A stretch of 64,000 bases of DNA. Source: Tigriopus japonicus (Eukaryota; Arthropoda; Copepoda; Harpacticoida; Harpacticidae). A model generated the notes under the pieces. It made no database searches, was not told the origin of the DNA, and worked only from the letters and a program-made list of their open reading frames with translations. The stretch is from the NCBI GenBank assembly GCA_010645155.1, contig CM021318.1, positions 130,958 through 194,957 of the forward strand, given 5' to 3'. Made by a program: the position numbers and the translations under genes. Position 1 is the first letter of the stretch. Each line of letters opens with the position of its first letter. Positions 11,812 to 22,900 of this stretch are shown here, one piece after another.

Positions 11812-13064
11812 TAGGGACGGGCAGAAAGTGCAAATAATCTTACCCTTTTAGTAACCAAAAGTTGCAAAAAAATGTGCCCGAAAGTGCAAAACGAAGTGCA
11901 GAAAAATGTTGACAGAGCAAATAAATGTAAAAAAAGAGCAAATAAATGTCGGAAAAAGAGCAAATAAATGTCGGAAAAAGAGCAAATATGTGTCAAAAAA
12001 GAGCAAATAACTTGCATTTGGACTTAAAACGTCATTCATGGAGTACCCACGGCTCCTAATTGAGCAGGAGAAGTCATTTACAAGTTCTAAAGACATTTGA
12101 GACTAGTTTGAGGTGAAGAGACAATGCCGCACAAGTAATAGAGTTCTATTAATTAGGTCACTAGCAAAAAGGATGTAAAGTCATGAAATGAAAAGAGCCA
12201 ACAATCTTCTGAATTTTTCATTCCTAAGGTGGTCTCGTGGATGTATGTAACTAAAATATTGTCGAAATATATTTAGCAATAGTTTTAAATGGCTTTAAGT
12301 CACTCCGTTTTCGTCCTTCAAGTTGTTTAAAAATAGACATTGAAAATTGAACAGAAAAATACCCACGTGTGCCTAACAATTGCATCAAAGAAAATAGTCA
12401 TAAATGTGTTTTAAGCATGTTTTTAGTGACATTACTTCAATATTTGGCGCATGGCCTGAACTCAATTTCAAATGTGGCATTCATTGTCTCATCACATCAA
12501 AACTGTTCTCAAATACTTTTGGAACTTAAAAGTAATATCTTCAAGTCAATTAAACAATGTGTACTGCTACATTGATGTATCCTTAGCTTGATGATTTTAA
12601 GTTTAAAACGGCCTTTTTTAGAAATAGCGATCTTTGTAGGCAGCAAACCTAATTCTACAATCTATATTGTTTGTAGATCCTTCCATTACCATAACATAAG
12701 TTTCTTTAAGTTTGCTATTTGTTGGTTGCATACAATGAGATTCTTTTGTCTAATCTTTAGTTTAGTAAACAGGATGTTATAGTTAAAACCAAGATGGTGA
12801 ATAAAGTGTGAGGTTTGCGTCTGAAATGCACATATTTCTTCAAGGTGCTAAGAATGGTTGATTGCAAATGCAAGCTTTTTCGACTAGTTCAAAATTTGAT
12901 CTTGAAACTAAAAATTCTTTCAAAAGCCACTACATTTTCTTAACAATTTGTCAATTTTGGCCAAAAACGTAAATAAAAAGTGCAAATAAAGGTGGAAAGT
13001 GCAAAAGTGCAGAAAAATGGGTTTATGTTACCAAAAATCTTTTTACACTATTTGCCCGTCCCTA
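11812..13064. mobile_element. hAT-type non-autonomous element, 1253 bp
   Basis: The terminal inverted repeats begin TAGGGACGGGCA and end TTGCCCGTCCCTA. The 8-bp direct repeat GTGATTAG flanks it exactly at 11804-11811 and 13065-13072. Near the left end are five tandem copies of a 21-22 bp unit, GAGCAAATAAATGTCGGAAA (starts 11915, 11936, 11958, 11980, 12001), and related AAAGTGCAAATAA units occur near the right end. No transposase frame survives, so mobility would need a transposase from elsewhere. Confidence 0.88.
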
Positions 13065-13072
13065 GTGATTAG

Positions 13073-15420
13073 AGACAAGCTACGAAACCCTGTTGGAGCT
13101 TTACGGAACATTTTCTGTCTCCCTCTTTTACTTACCAAATGATATTAAATAAACTTGAGACTTGAAGTGAATCAAAAATTCACAGTTTAACCTTTCTATC
13201 TTTTTTTTTTTTCAGACTTTGGAAATTTGTACGGGAACTCAGGTTGTTTTAAACTTCACCTAGTAGACTCACAGCCACTCAAGTGCATTCAATCGTGTTG
13301 TCAGTGCAAAAATTACTAAGAGAGAGCAAAGGACAGACACCAACCGCAAACATGTAAATACCTGACATTGTTCATGTTTGTTGCATGCTGCAGTCCAAAA
13401 AAAATTGTACGAAGTTAACCTATCCAGCATTTAAATTGTCTCACTTTGTTGGTGGACGAGTCTAAGTGTAAACAATTATGTTCTCTGCAGTTAATTGTTG
13501 TGTCTTTCATTAACTTTAGTTGCTTCATGATTTTTTGCAACCGGAATTGCCATAATTTTATGGCTTCTATGCAATTTTGAAAAATGATAGTAAATGTCAA
13601 AGTCTTCTTTGCTTTGGTACTGTATTCTTTATTTTTGGAAAATAATGTTAACAAACTCACTGACGGAAGTATTGCTTTGATGCTCTTGTTTCAACTTTCA
13701 TTAGGTCCAATTATGCTTTCTTCCACAAAAATTGTAGAAATATCGCTTTTGGATATTCTAACCATTGGTCTGATGAATATATAATTGGCTCCTCTTGTGG
13801 TTAGCCATAGATTGCTCAGCCCAGGATCATTTACAAAATATTACGTTCACACGTGTGTTTTTGAGCTCAAGAAGTCATTTTTTAATTAAAAAAATGACAC
13901 CAATTTTGAGATGTGAAAAGAATGCAGAACATTTATTTTAATTCGGTTAAATAGGTCACGTGTAAAAGCACTATTATATTAATTAAAACACACTTGAAAA
14001 TAAATGTTTGAAAAATTACTTTGACGAAAGTCTTAGATGTACTAAGTGCAGTGTTGTTCTCATATATTTTGGAAATCTATTTCGCAGATCTATTTTCAAC
14101 GGCCTTTTTGATCGGCATATTCGAAGGACCAAACAAGGGGGTCATTTAGATCAATTCAGACAAACGGCTAAGTAGATTTCGACAATATATTAGGTAGACA
14201 CACCCATAAGAAGAAAATGTTCAAATAGTTATCTTTAAGTATGTTTTAAATGACTTCATAACGTATTTTTGCCCGTGACCTAATTAACAGAATTCAAATT
14301 CATATGCAGTATTGCATTCACAGCTCAAAAGTTTTTGGAATTTAAAAATGACTTCTAGAGCTCAAATACACACCGTGTTCAATTAGTCGTAAATTTATGA
14401 TTCAGTATTCAGTATTTTGGAAATTAGATGGAACAATAGCTTTCTTTGCAAAAACCTCACATTATAAAGGAAAAATCAGCCCCAAGCTGCATTTTCTCAA
14501 ACAATCTTGAAGTACATGTGGAAACCATTTGGAACCAGGTGTTATTGGATATCTACCAACCTTCACCTGGAAACCAGATGGTTTCTAGATTATTGGTAAG
14601 TAACCATCATCTTTGTCCTTACAAGTTTCAGCAAAGAACTTTTCAACACTGTAAAATTCAATTTAAACGGATGAAATTGGGCAGATATGCTTCAATAAAC
14701 CCTCCGTTTCAAGGTTTGGCTAGTAATCAAGCATTCACGAAACGAATGACTCCATTTCAACCTGGAATTGGCCTTTTTTGTGTGCTAACAGACTGGTTCG
14801 ATAAGGGTTCAATATGATAGGGCTGCTGACTTTGCCCATTAGTTGAATTCAATGGCACTTTTCCAATTTTGATAATTGCCATGGAGGGGTTTTAAGAGCA
14901 ATTTCATGCATGGGACCGTTTCCTTTCTTCTGTATGCTACAAAAACAGGAGCATCGGATTAAAATTCTAGTTATGTTTTGTTGACATTTTCCTTGCCTTT
15001 CCGTTAGCAAATTTGTTATAATGGAAATCACGTATTTGAAGTTCGAAATGTAAATCCGTATATTCTCAGAACATTCAAGCTATATGTATTTATGGAGCTT
15101 TGTAATGACATGGTTGATATGCAGGGGGGTCTTAAAAAATACACATGCTAACTTTTTGCAGATATTGTTTAAAAAGACAGTACTATAATTTTCCAATACG
15201 AGTAAAAAATTAAAGGCTTATGAACACACATCATTTCTACAAGAGGACATCCTTTCCACTTAACTGATTTATCAAAACCGATTGACCTTTTTTGAACATG
15301 CATTTATTGGCCTCCCTGTACGCAAGACCTTGACTCAAAACCATGTGACTTTTTAGGTTATTTTGATGTGAAAATTTGTCCGTCCACGTTCGTTCACCAA
15401 CTGTACTCTTTTTTTCTTCA
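13073..15420. other. Gene-free AT-rich stretch
   Basis: One 123-codon frame at 14446-14817 starts at TTG, has no protein-like features and no splice context, so it is not called. A (CACT)n-like run at 15440-15465 lies just upstream of the EF-hand start and is probably in its promoter or 5' UTR. Confidence 0.4.
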
Positions 15421-15537
15421 CTTTTTCAAGCCTCTCTCTCACACTCACTCACTCACTCACTTACTCGCACGTTCATCGTCAATTTGCTTCCATGAAGACA
15501 TCGTAATCAATCCTGATTTGAATCCTTCTCTCTTCCA

Positions 15538-18500
15538 ATGAATAACAACCTCAGGATGTCCGGAGCAATGTTTCTTATGCTCAAGAAGTCCTCGGATCGT
15601 CGACAACGAGAGGCTCTCGAAGAGGCTTTTAAGGTAGGAATTGGATCATTGGTTGTTTTCTATTTGGAACCACACACCCTAAATAAAACGTGTTATCCAC
15701 TCATGGGACACGAATTATTCTCGACGAGTCTTGTTTGTTCAACTGTAAGTGCATAGTGGAGAGGACAGAAAACCATGCATGCGACGAATATGTCTCTTGT
15801 GGTATTGTAAATTGATCCAGGCACAACTCTGCAACACTCCCAAGGTCTTTGGCTCCGATGCTCAAAACATGACAGGGACTTCTAGCGACATGGACAAGAA
15901 ATAGATTTTCAAAATTTGAAAGGAGAATGGAGAGGCAATATTTGCCTCTAACCAACCTTATCTAGAACCTGGTGGTCAAATTACTTTATCTCTAATGAAA
16001 TTTGAGAGGACGGAAAGAAGTTAGAACATGTCGGAAGAAGATGCTTTTGAATTAAAAATGACCGAAAGCGAGGTTAACCTGAAAAAAGCAAACAGTGTTG
16101 TTTTTCTTTTTACTTAAAACGGCAAAAAAACACGACAATGTTTAGGAGTATACTTTGCCATCTAAATTGGTCAATTAGGTCTGTCTTCGTTTTAGATTCA
16201 GGCCGAAATATGTTGCTTCTGCCTTTGGACAGTTTTTTTGAGACTCTTATTCAGTTAAGATCTAAATTTCAAATTCAGAACGTGTTTAGGTCTGATCAAC
16301 GCAATATTTAAAAAAAGAACTAAGAGCTTAAGAAAACTTAGGGAACCAGAAAAAATGTTCTTAAAGGGTGAATACAACTTTTTGTATCCTTGCTCTAGTT
16401 AGGAATCTTGAAAAAAAATCAATTGAATATGAGTTCGAAAATGTCTACCTTTGGCGCTCCTTGGAGAGGTAATTGCGATGAAGCTTCTTTAAGTCTAATT
16501 AACATCAATTAAGTCATAATCAACAATTCAACAAGCTTGTTCAAAATGTCAGCTTAATTTGATCAATATTTTTTAAATCAAATGCATTAGCCACTCCAGA
16601 AATGACAATACTTCGCTGTTTTCCAGATTGAATCCTCCTAAGAAAGCTCATCCAACCAATTCTTTTACAACATTACTAGACCTGATAAAGATTCATTTGT
16701 CATGCTCCTAATAGTTGGACTTAATTGAGTTGCAATGAAGATTTGCTTCCTTTTTACAAAGCTATTTTTGCTTGATATATGTCTTCCCTATTTGGTTTTA
16801 AAATTACAATATTCCAAGCCGTCTCTACATCATTTTTTTGGGGCCAATAAATCATCCCATGAAGTCAAGCCACTCAACTAAATTGGCCTCCAATTATGTT
16901 AGCCACCAATGAAATTCCTGAATTAATTGAAAATATTTATTTATAAAGTCTACAAGAGCAAAGGATCTCATTTTGGAATTAGTAATCAGTCCTCAGATTT
17001 TAGAAGTCCTTGGCTTCTACGAAGCCAATGAATGAGTTGCAGGGAAGCCATTTGTATCCAACATATGGTTTGGTAGATGGACAGACGGAAGAAATGGAAG
17101 AAGCTCCTTCAACGATGAGGCTAAGTGAGACACAACATGGAACGAAATAACGGGACAGCTTGAATCCTAATGCGAAAAAAAGTCGTCGTCGTTGTTGTTG
17201 TTGTTAACGTCGTCGTGTATCTCACCCAAAACGGAAGATCTAGTGGAAAAAGGGAGCTGTCATATTACCCGGTGGAAGTTTTTCGTTTCTTCTGTAAAGG
17301 CTGGTCGTCTTGGTCATCTTCTTCATTCAGTAGAGGGACATTTGGAAATGTGGCCTGCAAGCGACTCTCCAAAGCCTGAATCTGAGAGGCCTTTAGTTCC
17401 AGTTGCCAACGCATGTTCTGGACGCCGATCTCTTGTTCTTTCATTTGAAAGCGCATCTCTGCCATCTGGATGCCAATCTTCTGATTGCTGTCCACTAATT
17501 TGTTATTCGTCTCTCTCTCTTGGGACAAGGCCGCTAGAAAGCTCTCATTGGAACCGAAGGCACGTGAGTGTTCCAGCTCCATACACTTCAATTCCAGAGC
17601 GCGGACCTGTCCCAGAAGAGTTTCGTTTTTGTCCCAGAGTCGACCTTTTTCCTCCTTCGTGGCCTTCAGTTCCAGTTCCAAGACTTTGAGATCCGTTTTG
17701 GCCGTGTCCAATTCGGTTTGGAGCGAAGTGGATCTTTGGGTCAGTAGTCGGTTGGCCTCCTTTTCGGCCTCTAGCACTTTGGTCAAAGTGTTCAAATTGC
17801 TTTTGAGGCTCATGAGACGTTGGTCAGTTTGGAAGTCCTCCAAAAGTGTGCCTGATCCGTTGGGCATGTTCATAATTGAGAATGTCGACGAGACCCGTGG
17901 GATGTCCAGTCCCTCGGGGTTCTCGTCCATGTCATCCAAGGTCATACGAACTTTGGGCACGTATATCAAATGGACCGGTTCCGAGGATTTCTGGTCACTC
18001 AACCTGGTCAAAATAAGTTGCACCTTGATAGGTTGCGTGGCCGTGCTCACTTTATAGGGAGGCGCAATAAAGCTGACTCCGCCGAAACGACTGGGCTTCA
18101 TTTGGGAATGGGGCACAAAATGGGTCCAAACATCCACTCCTTTCGCATTCTTCTCTACCAGTTTGAGTTCCATGTCCGATTTCTGCATGCGATCGCAGAA
18201 AAACAGAATCTTCTTGTTGCCTTCCAAGGGGATCTGCGTATCGCTGATCTCCAAAATTTGCACACTGCCCGACCTCTTCTTGTCTTTGATGACATTGGTC
18301 ACGATTGGTCTGAGAGGCTTCAATGATCCATCTTTCAGTTTCAGGAACACCTAGGTAGATCAGTTAATGAATACAGTCTGTTGAGATGCATAGATCAATG
18401 AGAACCTTTTTGAGTTTACCTGAAAGCACAATCTGACGGCGGAGAGGTTTATATCCATGTTCATGTGCTCAAAACCTTGCTTAAATGGGTCCACTCTGAT

Positions 18501-20396
18501 CTGACGTCTCTCCTCCAATGAAGCTTTGACGTTGGCCTTTTTGACGTATTCAATAGTCAATCCTCGCAATTCACAAATCATATCCTTTCTGTAATTCAAA
18601 ATTCCAAACTTGAGCTAAAAACTGAACTAACCACATCAATCTCAAAAGGCTTACCTCCGAATGTTGGCACTGCAAACGCCTTTCTCTGTTTTGCCCTCTC
18701 GCCAAACCAATTTGTGGGGATGGGCTCGAAATGGTTCCTCGGCCGAAACACAACTGACCACGACCACGGCATCGCCTTCAAAATTCCGGATGGCCAAAGT
18801 CGGATAGGTTCTCTTTTCAGCCGATGAATTAGCCCCCGGAATCGAAGTGGTGGGTTTCTAAACAATTTGGAAAAATAAGCTTTAAAATCATATTGAGTCT
18901 TCGTAATCCTCGTCACGTACTTGGCCGTCGGAGTCCGAATGAAACCGAACATTTTCGAATGCGGGTTGCTCGGTGATTTCGGCATAGGGATCTTCTGTCT
19001 TGGGTTGGATTTTCTTGATATCAGTCTGATCCTCGAGGGACTGGTTGTCGTTGAGTAGGAGCTTTTTGTCCTGCTTTGTAATAAATTGGTCCTTTTTCCG
19101 CTGAGATTGGGCCATGGTGAGCGTATTTTTGTCCACGGAACACTTTTTTTCGGGAGAAATGCAAATTTACATCCTAGCACCCAACAGTCAAGTTCAATTA
19201 CCCATAAAGCTGGAGCTCGGCTTGCTTTCAACAAAGACAATTTATGAGGGTGGAATTGTTGATTTATCAAACTATTCACAATCTGGAGAATGTGCTGAGC
19301 AACCAGGCCCTTGGTTTTTGCCTAGGTTTGCCATCAGGCTCGCCTTTACGTCACCAGAGTGCCTCCAAAACAAGGTGGAAGAAGAGGTAGCTACTAGCAC
19401 TCAACCACCTGGTTGGTACATTAAGTGCATTATTACATGTACAGGCTATCCCTCTCTTTCTTCCCCCAGAATTGATCTGCAGTAGTTCAATAACCTAACC
19501 ATGATTTTTTGCCTTGCTGAATGCAATTTTATATACAACGTTTTAGAGGGCGGACGTGAATGGAGATGGTCGATTGTCCGTGGATGAGTACTACCAAATT
19601 TTGAAAGAGCATGGGATAGAGTGCAATCGGGAGGAGATCATTCAGATCATGCAAATTGCAGACAAAGATCATGACGGGTATGGAGTGAAAGACTCTTCTA
19701 GCTTTGTTTAACGTAGTATAGTACTATGAACCATGTTGCAGATATATCAGTAAAGAAGAATTCTTAGGGGATTCGCCCAAACCCGATGGTACGAGCAAAG
19801 CTCGTCGAGCATTCAATGTTTTTGATAAAAACCGCGATGGGTTCGTCACCAAGGAAGAGATGCTGAAAATGTCCAAACACATCACCAAGGAACAGGTAAA
19901 ATTGATTGATTCGATCGATGTTTTTAGGGTCAATGTAAGATTAAAGTTCAACTGAGCGTTGGGTATTTTATTGATAGATATATTCAAATTGGAAAAATAA
20001 TTGCACTAATATACGTTCACACCAAGTGAATAAACATTAATATGCAACAGTATTAGAACAGTATTGGTTATTACAATTATTGAGTACTAGATTTTCAGGC
20101 ATCCGCCGTTTTATGTGGGTCGACCTATGTCAAAACTAAACACAATGTTTGCTGTTCCATTTTTTAAACCTTGGATTGGTCATAAAAGAGCAAGAACTGA
20201 CAAACTTGCAAAATCAGGCGAATTTGACTTTGTGTCGATTTAAAGTGAACGAAAAGTGCCTTCAATTTAAATTGTGAGTTATATTTTATTCTAGGTTGAT
20301 GCTGTGTTTGCCCGAAATGACGGAAATCAAGACGGAAAGCTGACATTAAACGAGTTCCAAGAATTCATGGATCACAACAGACCGTCCAAGAAGTGA
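15538..20396 (+). CDS. Four EF-hand calcium-binding protein of the calmodulin superfamily
   Basis: Four exons join in frame: 15538-15633, 19547-19677, 19742-19895 and 20295-20396, giving 160 residues. All four EF-hand loops look canonical: DVNGDGRLSVDE, DKDHDGYISKEE, DKNRDGFVTKEE and DGNQDGKLTLNE, each with Asp at position 1, Gly at 6 and Glu at 12, so all should bind calcium. The N-terminus is short and Met-rich (MSGAMFLMLKK); the second ATG at 15556 is an alternative start. There is no signal peptide, so it is probably cytosolic, a sensor or buffer. An AATAAA lies at 20535-20540. Intron 1 (3.9 kb) contains a complete Rel-homology gene on the opposite strand. I cannot assign a named orthologue. 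Confidence 0.92.
17265..19115 (-). CDS. Rel-homology (Dorsal/NF-kB-like) protein with degenerate recognition loop and coiled-coil tail
   Basis: Four exons, 19115-18921, 18857-18655, 18588-18420 and 18350-17265, join in frame to 550 residues. The N-terminal Rel domain is clear: YAEITEQP (about residue 44), then EKRTYPTLAIRNFEGDAVVV, HPHKLV, GVCSANI, VRLCFQVFLKLKDG. The immunoglobulin-like dimerisation domain follows (RPIVTNVIKDKK, ILFFCDRMQK, VSFIAPPY, VHLIYVP; about 190-320). Residues about 364-521 form a heptad-rich coiled coil, and a basic cluster QKKRK lies at the C-terminus; the usual nuclear signal after the Rel domain is missing. The loop that reads kB sites in Dorsal and p65 (RFRYxCEG) is here RFHSDSDG. 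There are no ankyrin repeats. The start is the only ATG after an upstream in-frame stop. The gene is nested in intron 1 of the EF-hand gene. Confidence 0.93.
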
Positions 20397-20666
20397 CTAC
20401 TCAAATCCAGTTATAATTGTGACATATTGTCTCGTGCTCGATTTTCCATCCATTGCACATTCATCTAAATGTTCCCTTCATCTGCTTATTTATCCATCCA
20501 TTTCATGTTTCTATCTCATGAACATTTTGTACAAAATAAAACAAATGTAATGTTGATGCGTCTTTTGCATAATTCTTAGCTCGTCAAACTGGCACTATAA
20601 TTCTTAAGAAACGTTGTTTTGATAGTAAACTCGAATTAATTGTTCATTTCATTCAAAAATTTATTC

Positions 20667-20748
20667 CGCAGCTGGCAGGATTCGAACCTGCGCGGGCAGA
20701 GCCCATCAGATTTCGAGTCTGACGCCTTAACCACTCGGCCACAACTGC
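20667..20748 (-). tRNA. tRNA-Ser (anticodon CGA)
   Basis: An 82-nt cloverleaf: acceptor GCAGTTG, anticodon stem TCAGA/TCTGA with loop CTCGAAA, variable arm GGGCTCTGCCC, T-arm GCAGG-TTCGAAT-CCTGC. A run of T follows on the minus strand as terminator. It is the best-paired of the three serine tRNA genes here. Confidence 0.95.
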
Positions 20749-21348
20749 TTTGTATATAACGCTTTTTAGAAACATTTATATTAATTTTCAGTTAATGAAT
20801 AAGCCTGTCTAGTTGAATTCATTCTTCAAGTTGCCGCTTACCCTCTTCGACCTTTTTGGGTGTTAAGCTTTCCATTGTTGACCAATTCTGCATCCATACC
20901 ACTTACTTAAAGTCTTATGAACCGTTTTGAAGAAACAGCTTAGCTTAAAAATGCGTAATTACAATAGATTAGCAAAAAAACCGTATCCTCAAGTCAACTT
21001 TGCTTGGGTATTTACCGTGATGTAGAAAACAAAAAGTAGAACAGTCACAACTTAAGCCATGATCTATGTACTATACCGTTTTGTATCCAATAATCACCAA
21101 ATGAGTTCGTCTAAACAGTGTTACCCCTAAATACGACATCATTATACGTATTGTCGTTGCAATTTTTGAAAACAATTTATGCATACCTACTTTATATTTT
21201 GGTTTGATATTCGAGAACACTTGAGTGCTTTCTAATGATTGAATAATTCTGTGGGATATGCAACAAAACAAATTAAGACTGCTTATCCTTTGAAGAACTC
21301 TTGTTTCAAAATTGGACTCTAAATGTTCACATGTTAAAATAGGGTTTC
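20749..21348. other. Spacer between two tRNA-Ser genes
   Basis: AT-rich spacer of 600 bases with no gene or repeat recognised. Confidence 0.4.
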
Positions 21349-21430
21349 CGCAGTCGGCAGGATTCGAACCTGCGAGGGCAGAACCCATTAGATTTCGAGC
21401 CTAACGCCTTAACCACTCGGCCACAGCTGC
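21349..21430 (-). tRNA. tRNA-Ser (anticodon CGA), diverged copy
   Basis: An 82-nt cloverleaf with loop CTCGAAA and a normal T-arm. The anticodon stem is TTAGG/TCTAA (one G-T pair). The acceptor GCAGCTG opposite CGACTGC has one C-A mismatch and one T-G pair. A TTTT terminator follows. It is probably functional but more diverged than the copy at 20667. Confidence 0.88.
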
Positions 21431-22084
21431 TTGATGATACAAGGGTATTGCAATCCAAACTATAACTAGTTTGTTAGCTAAAGGAGAAGCTAGTCTAAGT
21501 TGGTCAAAGCTTATTTAGGTTTTCAAAAACCCTCTTACTGAAAGATTTCAAGGTTTCTCAATGCGAATCCAAATCCGACTTAATGCTTGAATGTACAAAT
21601 TGGGATTAAGTAAAGATATTTTACCCTTTTGTAGAAAACTCAAACTGAATTACCCATTAATCCTATTTCATTATTCATTTTTTTTCATTGCAATTGTTAA
21701 AAACATGCTGAAATTTTTATCTTATTTTCTTGTTTTTTTATGACCTTTACTGCCTTCTTTTGATTGGGAATAAGGATTCGTTTTGAACATCTTGCTGAAG
21801 CTAATTCTTATAAATCTGGAGATTTTCTTCATCAGACTTCATGGCACTTTCTTAGTTTTTATCGTGCGTCATGAGTAAATTAAAATACATTTTAGTTGGA
21901 GTATGTCAAAGTACTGAACTTGTCCTTGCCTTGCCTGATGATGACGATCCTTGGGAGAAAGCAACTCAATGAGGGTGAAATCCTGAGTGTTCGACAAGAT
22001 GATTGTAGCCGATGAGATTCTTTTTGTTTCATGTGGCCTTTCTCCTGAACTTGATCGTCACATTCTGAAGCGGGCACGTTGCTT

Positions 22085-22195
22085 CTTCATTCACAATGGG
22101 TGACACAACATGCCCAAGATACGGAGTCAAGTTCATTCCTTGCCAAAAAGAGCTCAAGGAACGAAGAGGCCATTGAGCGGAGACCGACTTCCGAG
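22085..22195 (+). other. Probable 5' UTR exon of the downstream orphan gene
   Basis: A strong donor, CCGAG|GTAAGG, lies at 22195-22196, and a strong acceptor, CCATCTTCAG, ends five bases before the ATG at 22901. Together they suggest a non-coding first exon ending at 22195. The short frame from the ATG at 22096 stops after 26 codons. The start of the exon is not determined. Confidence 0.45.
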
Positions 22196-22900
22196 GTAAG
22201 GACACCATACTTCACGGACTCTAGAACAGAGGTCACTTCTATTTTGAAACAAATAAACTAGAATTCAGTGTGGAGTGACTAAATCAGGCTTGTGCTTGTA
22301 ATTTGTGAGTACTTTAAGTTATTGAGAATATTTGTAATTTAAAAAAAAAATATTGAAAATTATTGAGAATTTTGAGGTACTACCATTTTTAAAATACCTA
22401 CTATAGTAAATATAGAAGTTTTCTTTACCACTAGAAAATTCTAAAATGTTCATTTAAATGAAATGCTTTTAAATAACAAAAATAACAACGGTTTTTCCAT
22501 TTTTAAATGACTACAAAGGAAATGTTTTCCATTGGCGTTTGGAGTCTCCTCATGCTACTCTTTTTTTGTTTTTCTCTTGCTTTTCTTGGCTCGTACAAAG
22601 TGGAAAAATAAATGTATGTAATAGGCAACATCATTTCTGTCTTTTTCTCATTCAAGAAACTTGAAATAATTAGAGTACTGAATGAATGAAACAAAAAATA
22701 ATCAGACAAATTCCTTGTTTTTGGCAGAAGTACTTGTGTAATTAAGTGAAAGCTAGTGTGAATTTGAACGATAAGCTTTCAAAAATTAACCACTCTTCCA
22801 TATGACGAAGTAATGTAGTTAGATGCTGATTAAGACGCCATTTCAAAAGTGATATTGAACGTACATCTTTTCAACCTTGATAGTTCCATCTTCAGCAAAA

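Noticed and set aside
14446..14817. 123-codon plus-strand frame
   Set aside because: Starts at TTG, has no ATG near the front, no domain, no splice partners and repeats of ACCTGG-type words; likely chance.
17485..18057. 190-codon plus-strand frame
   Set aside because: Antisense shadow of the Rel coiled-coil and dimerisation exon.
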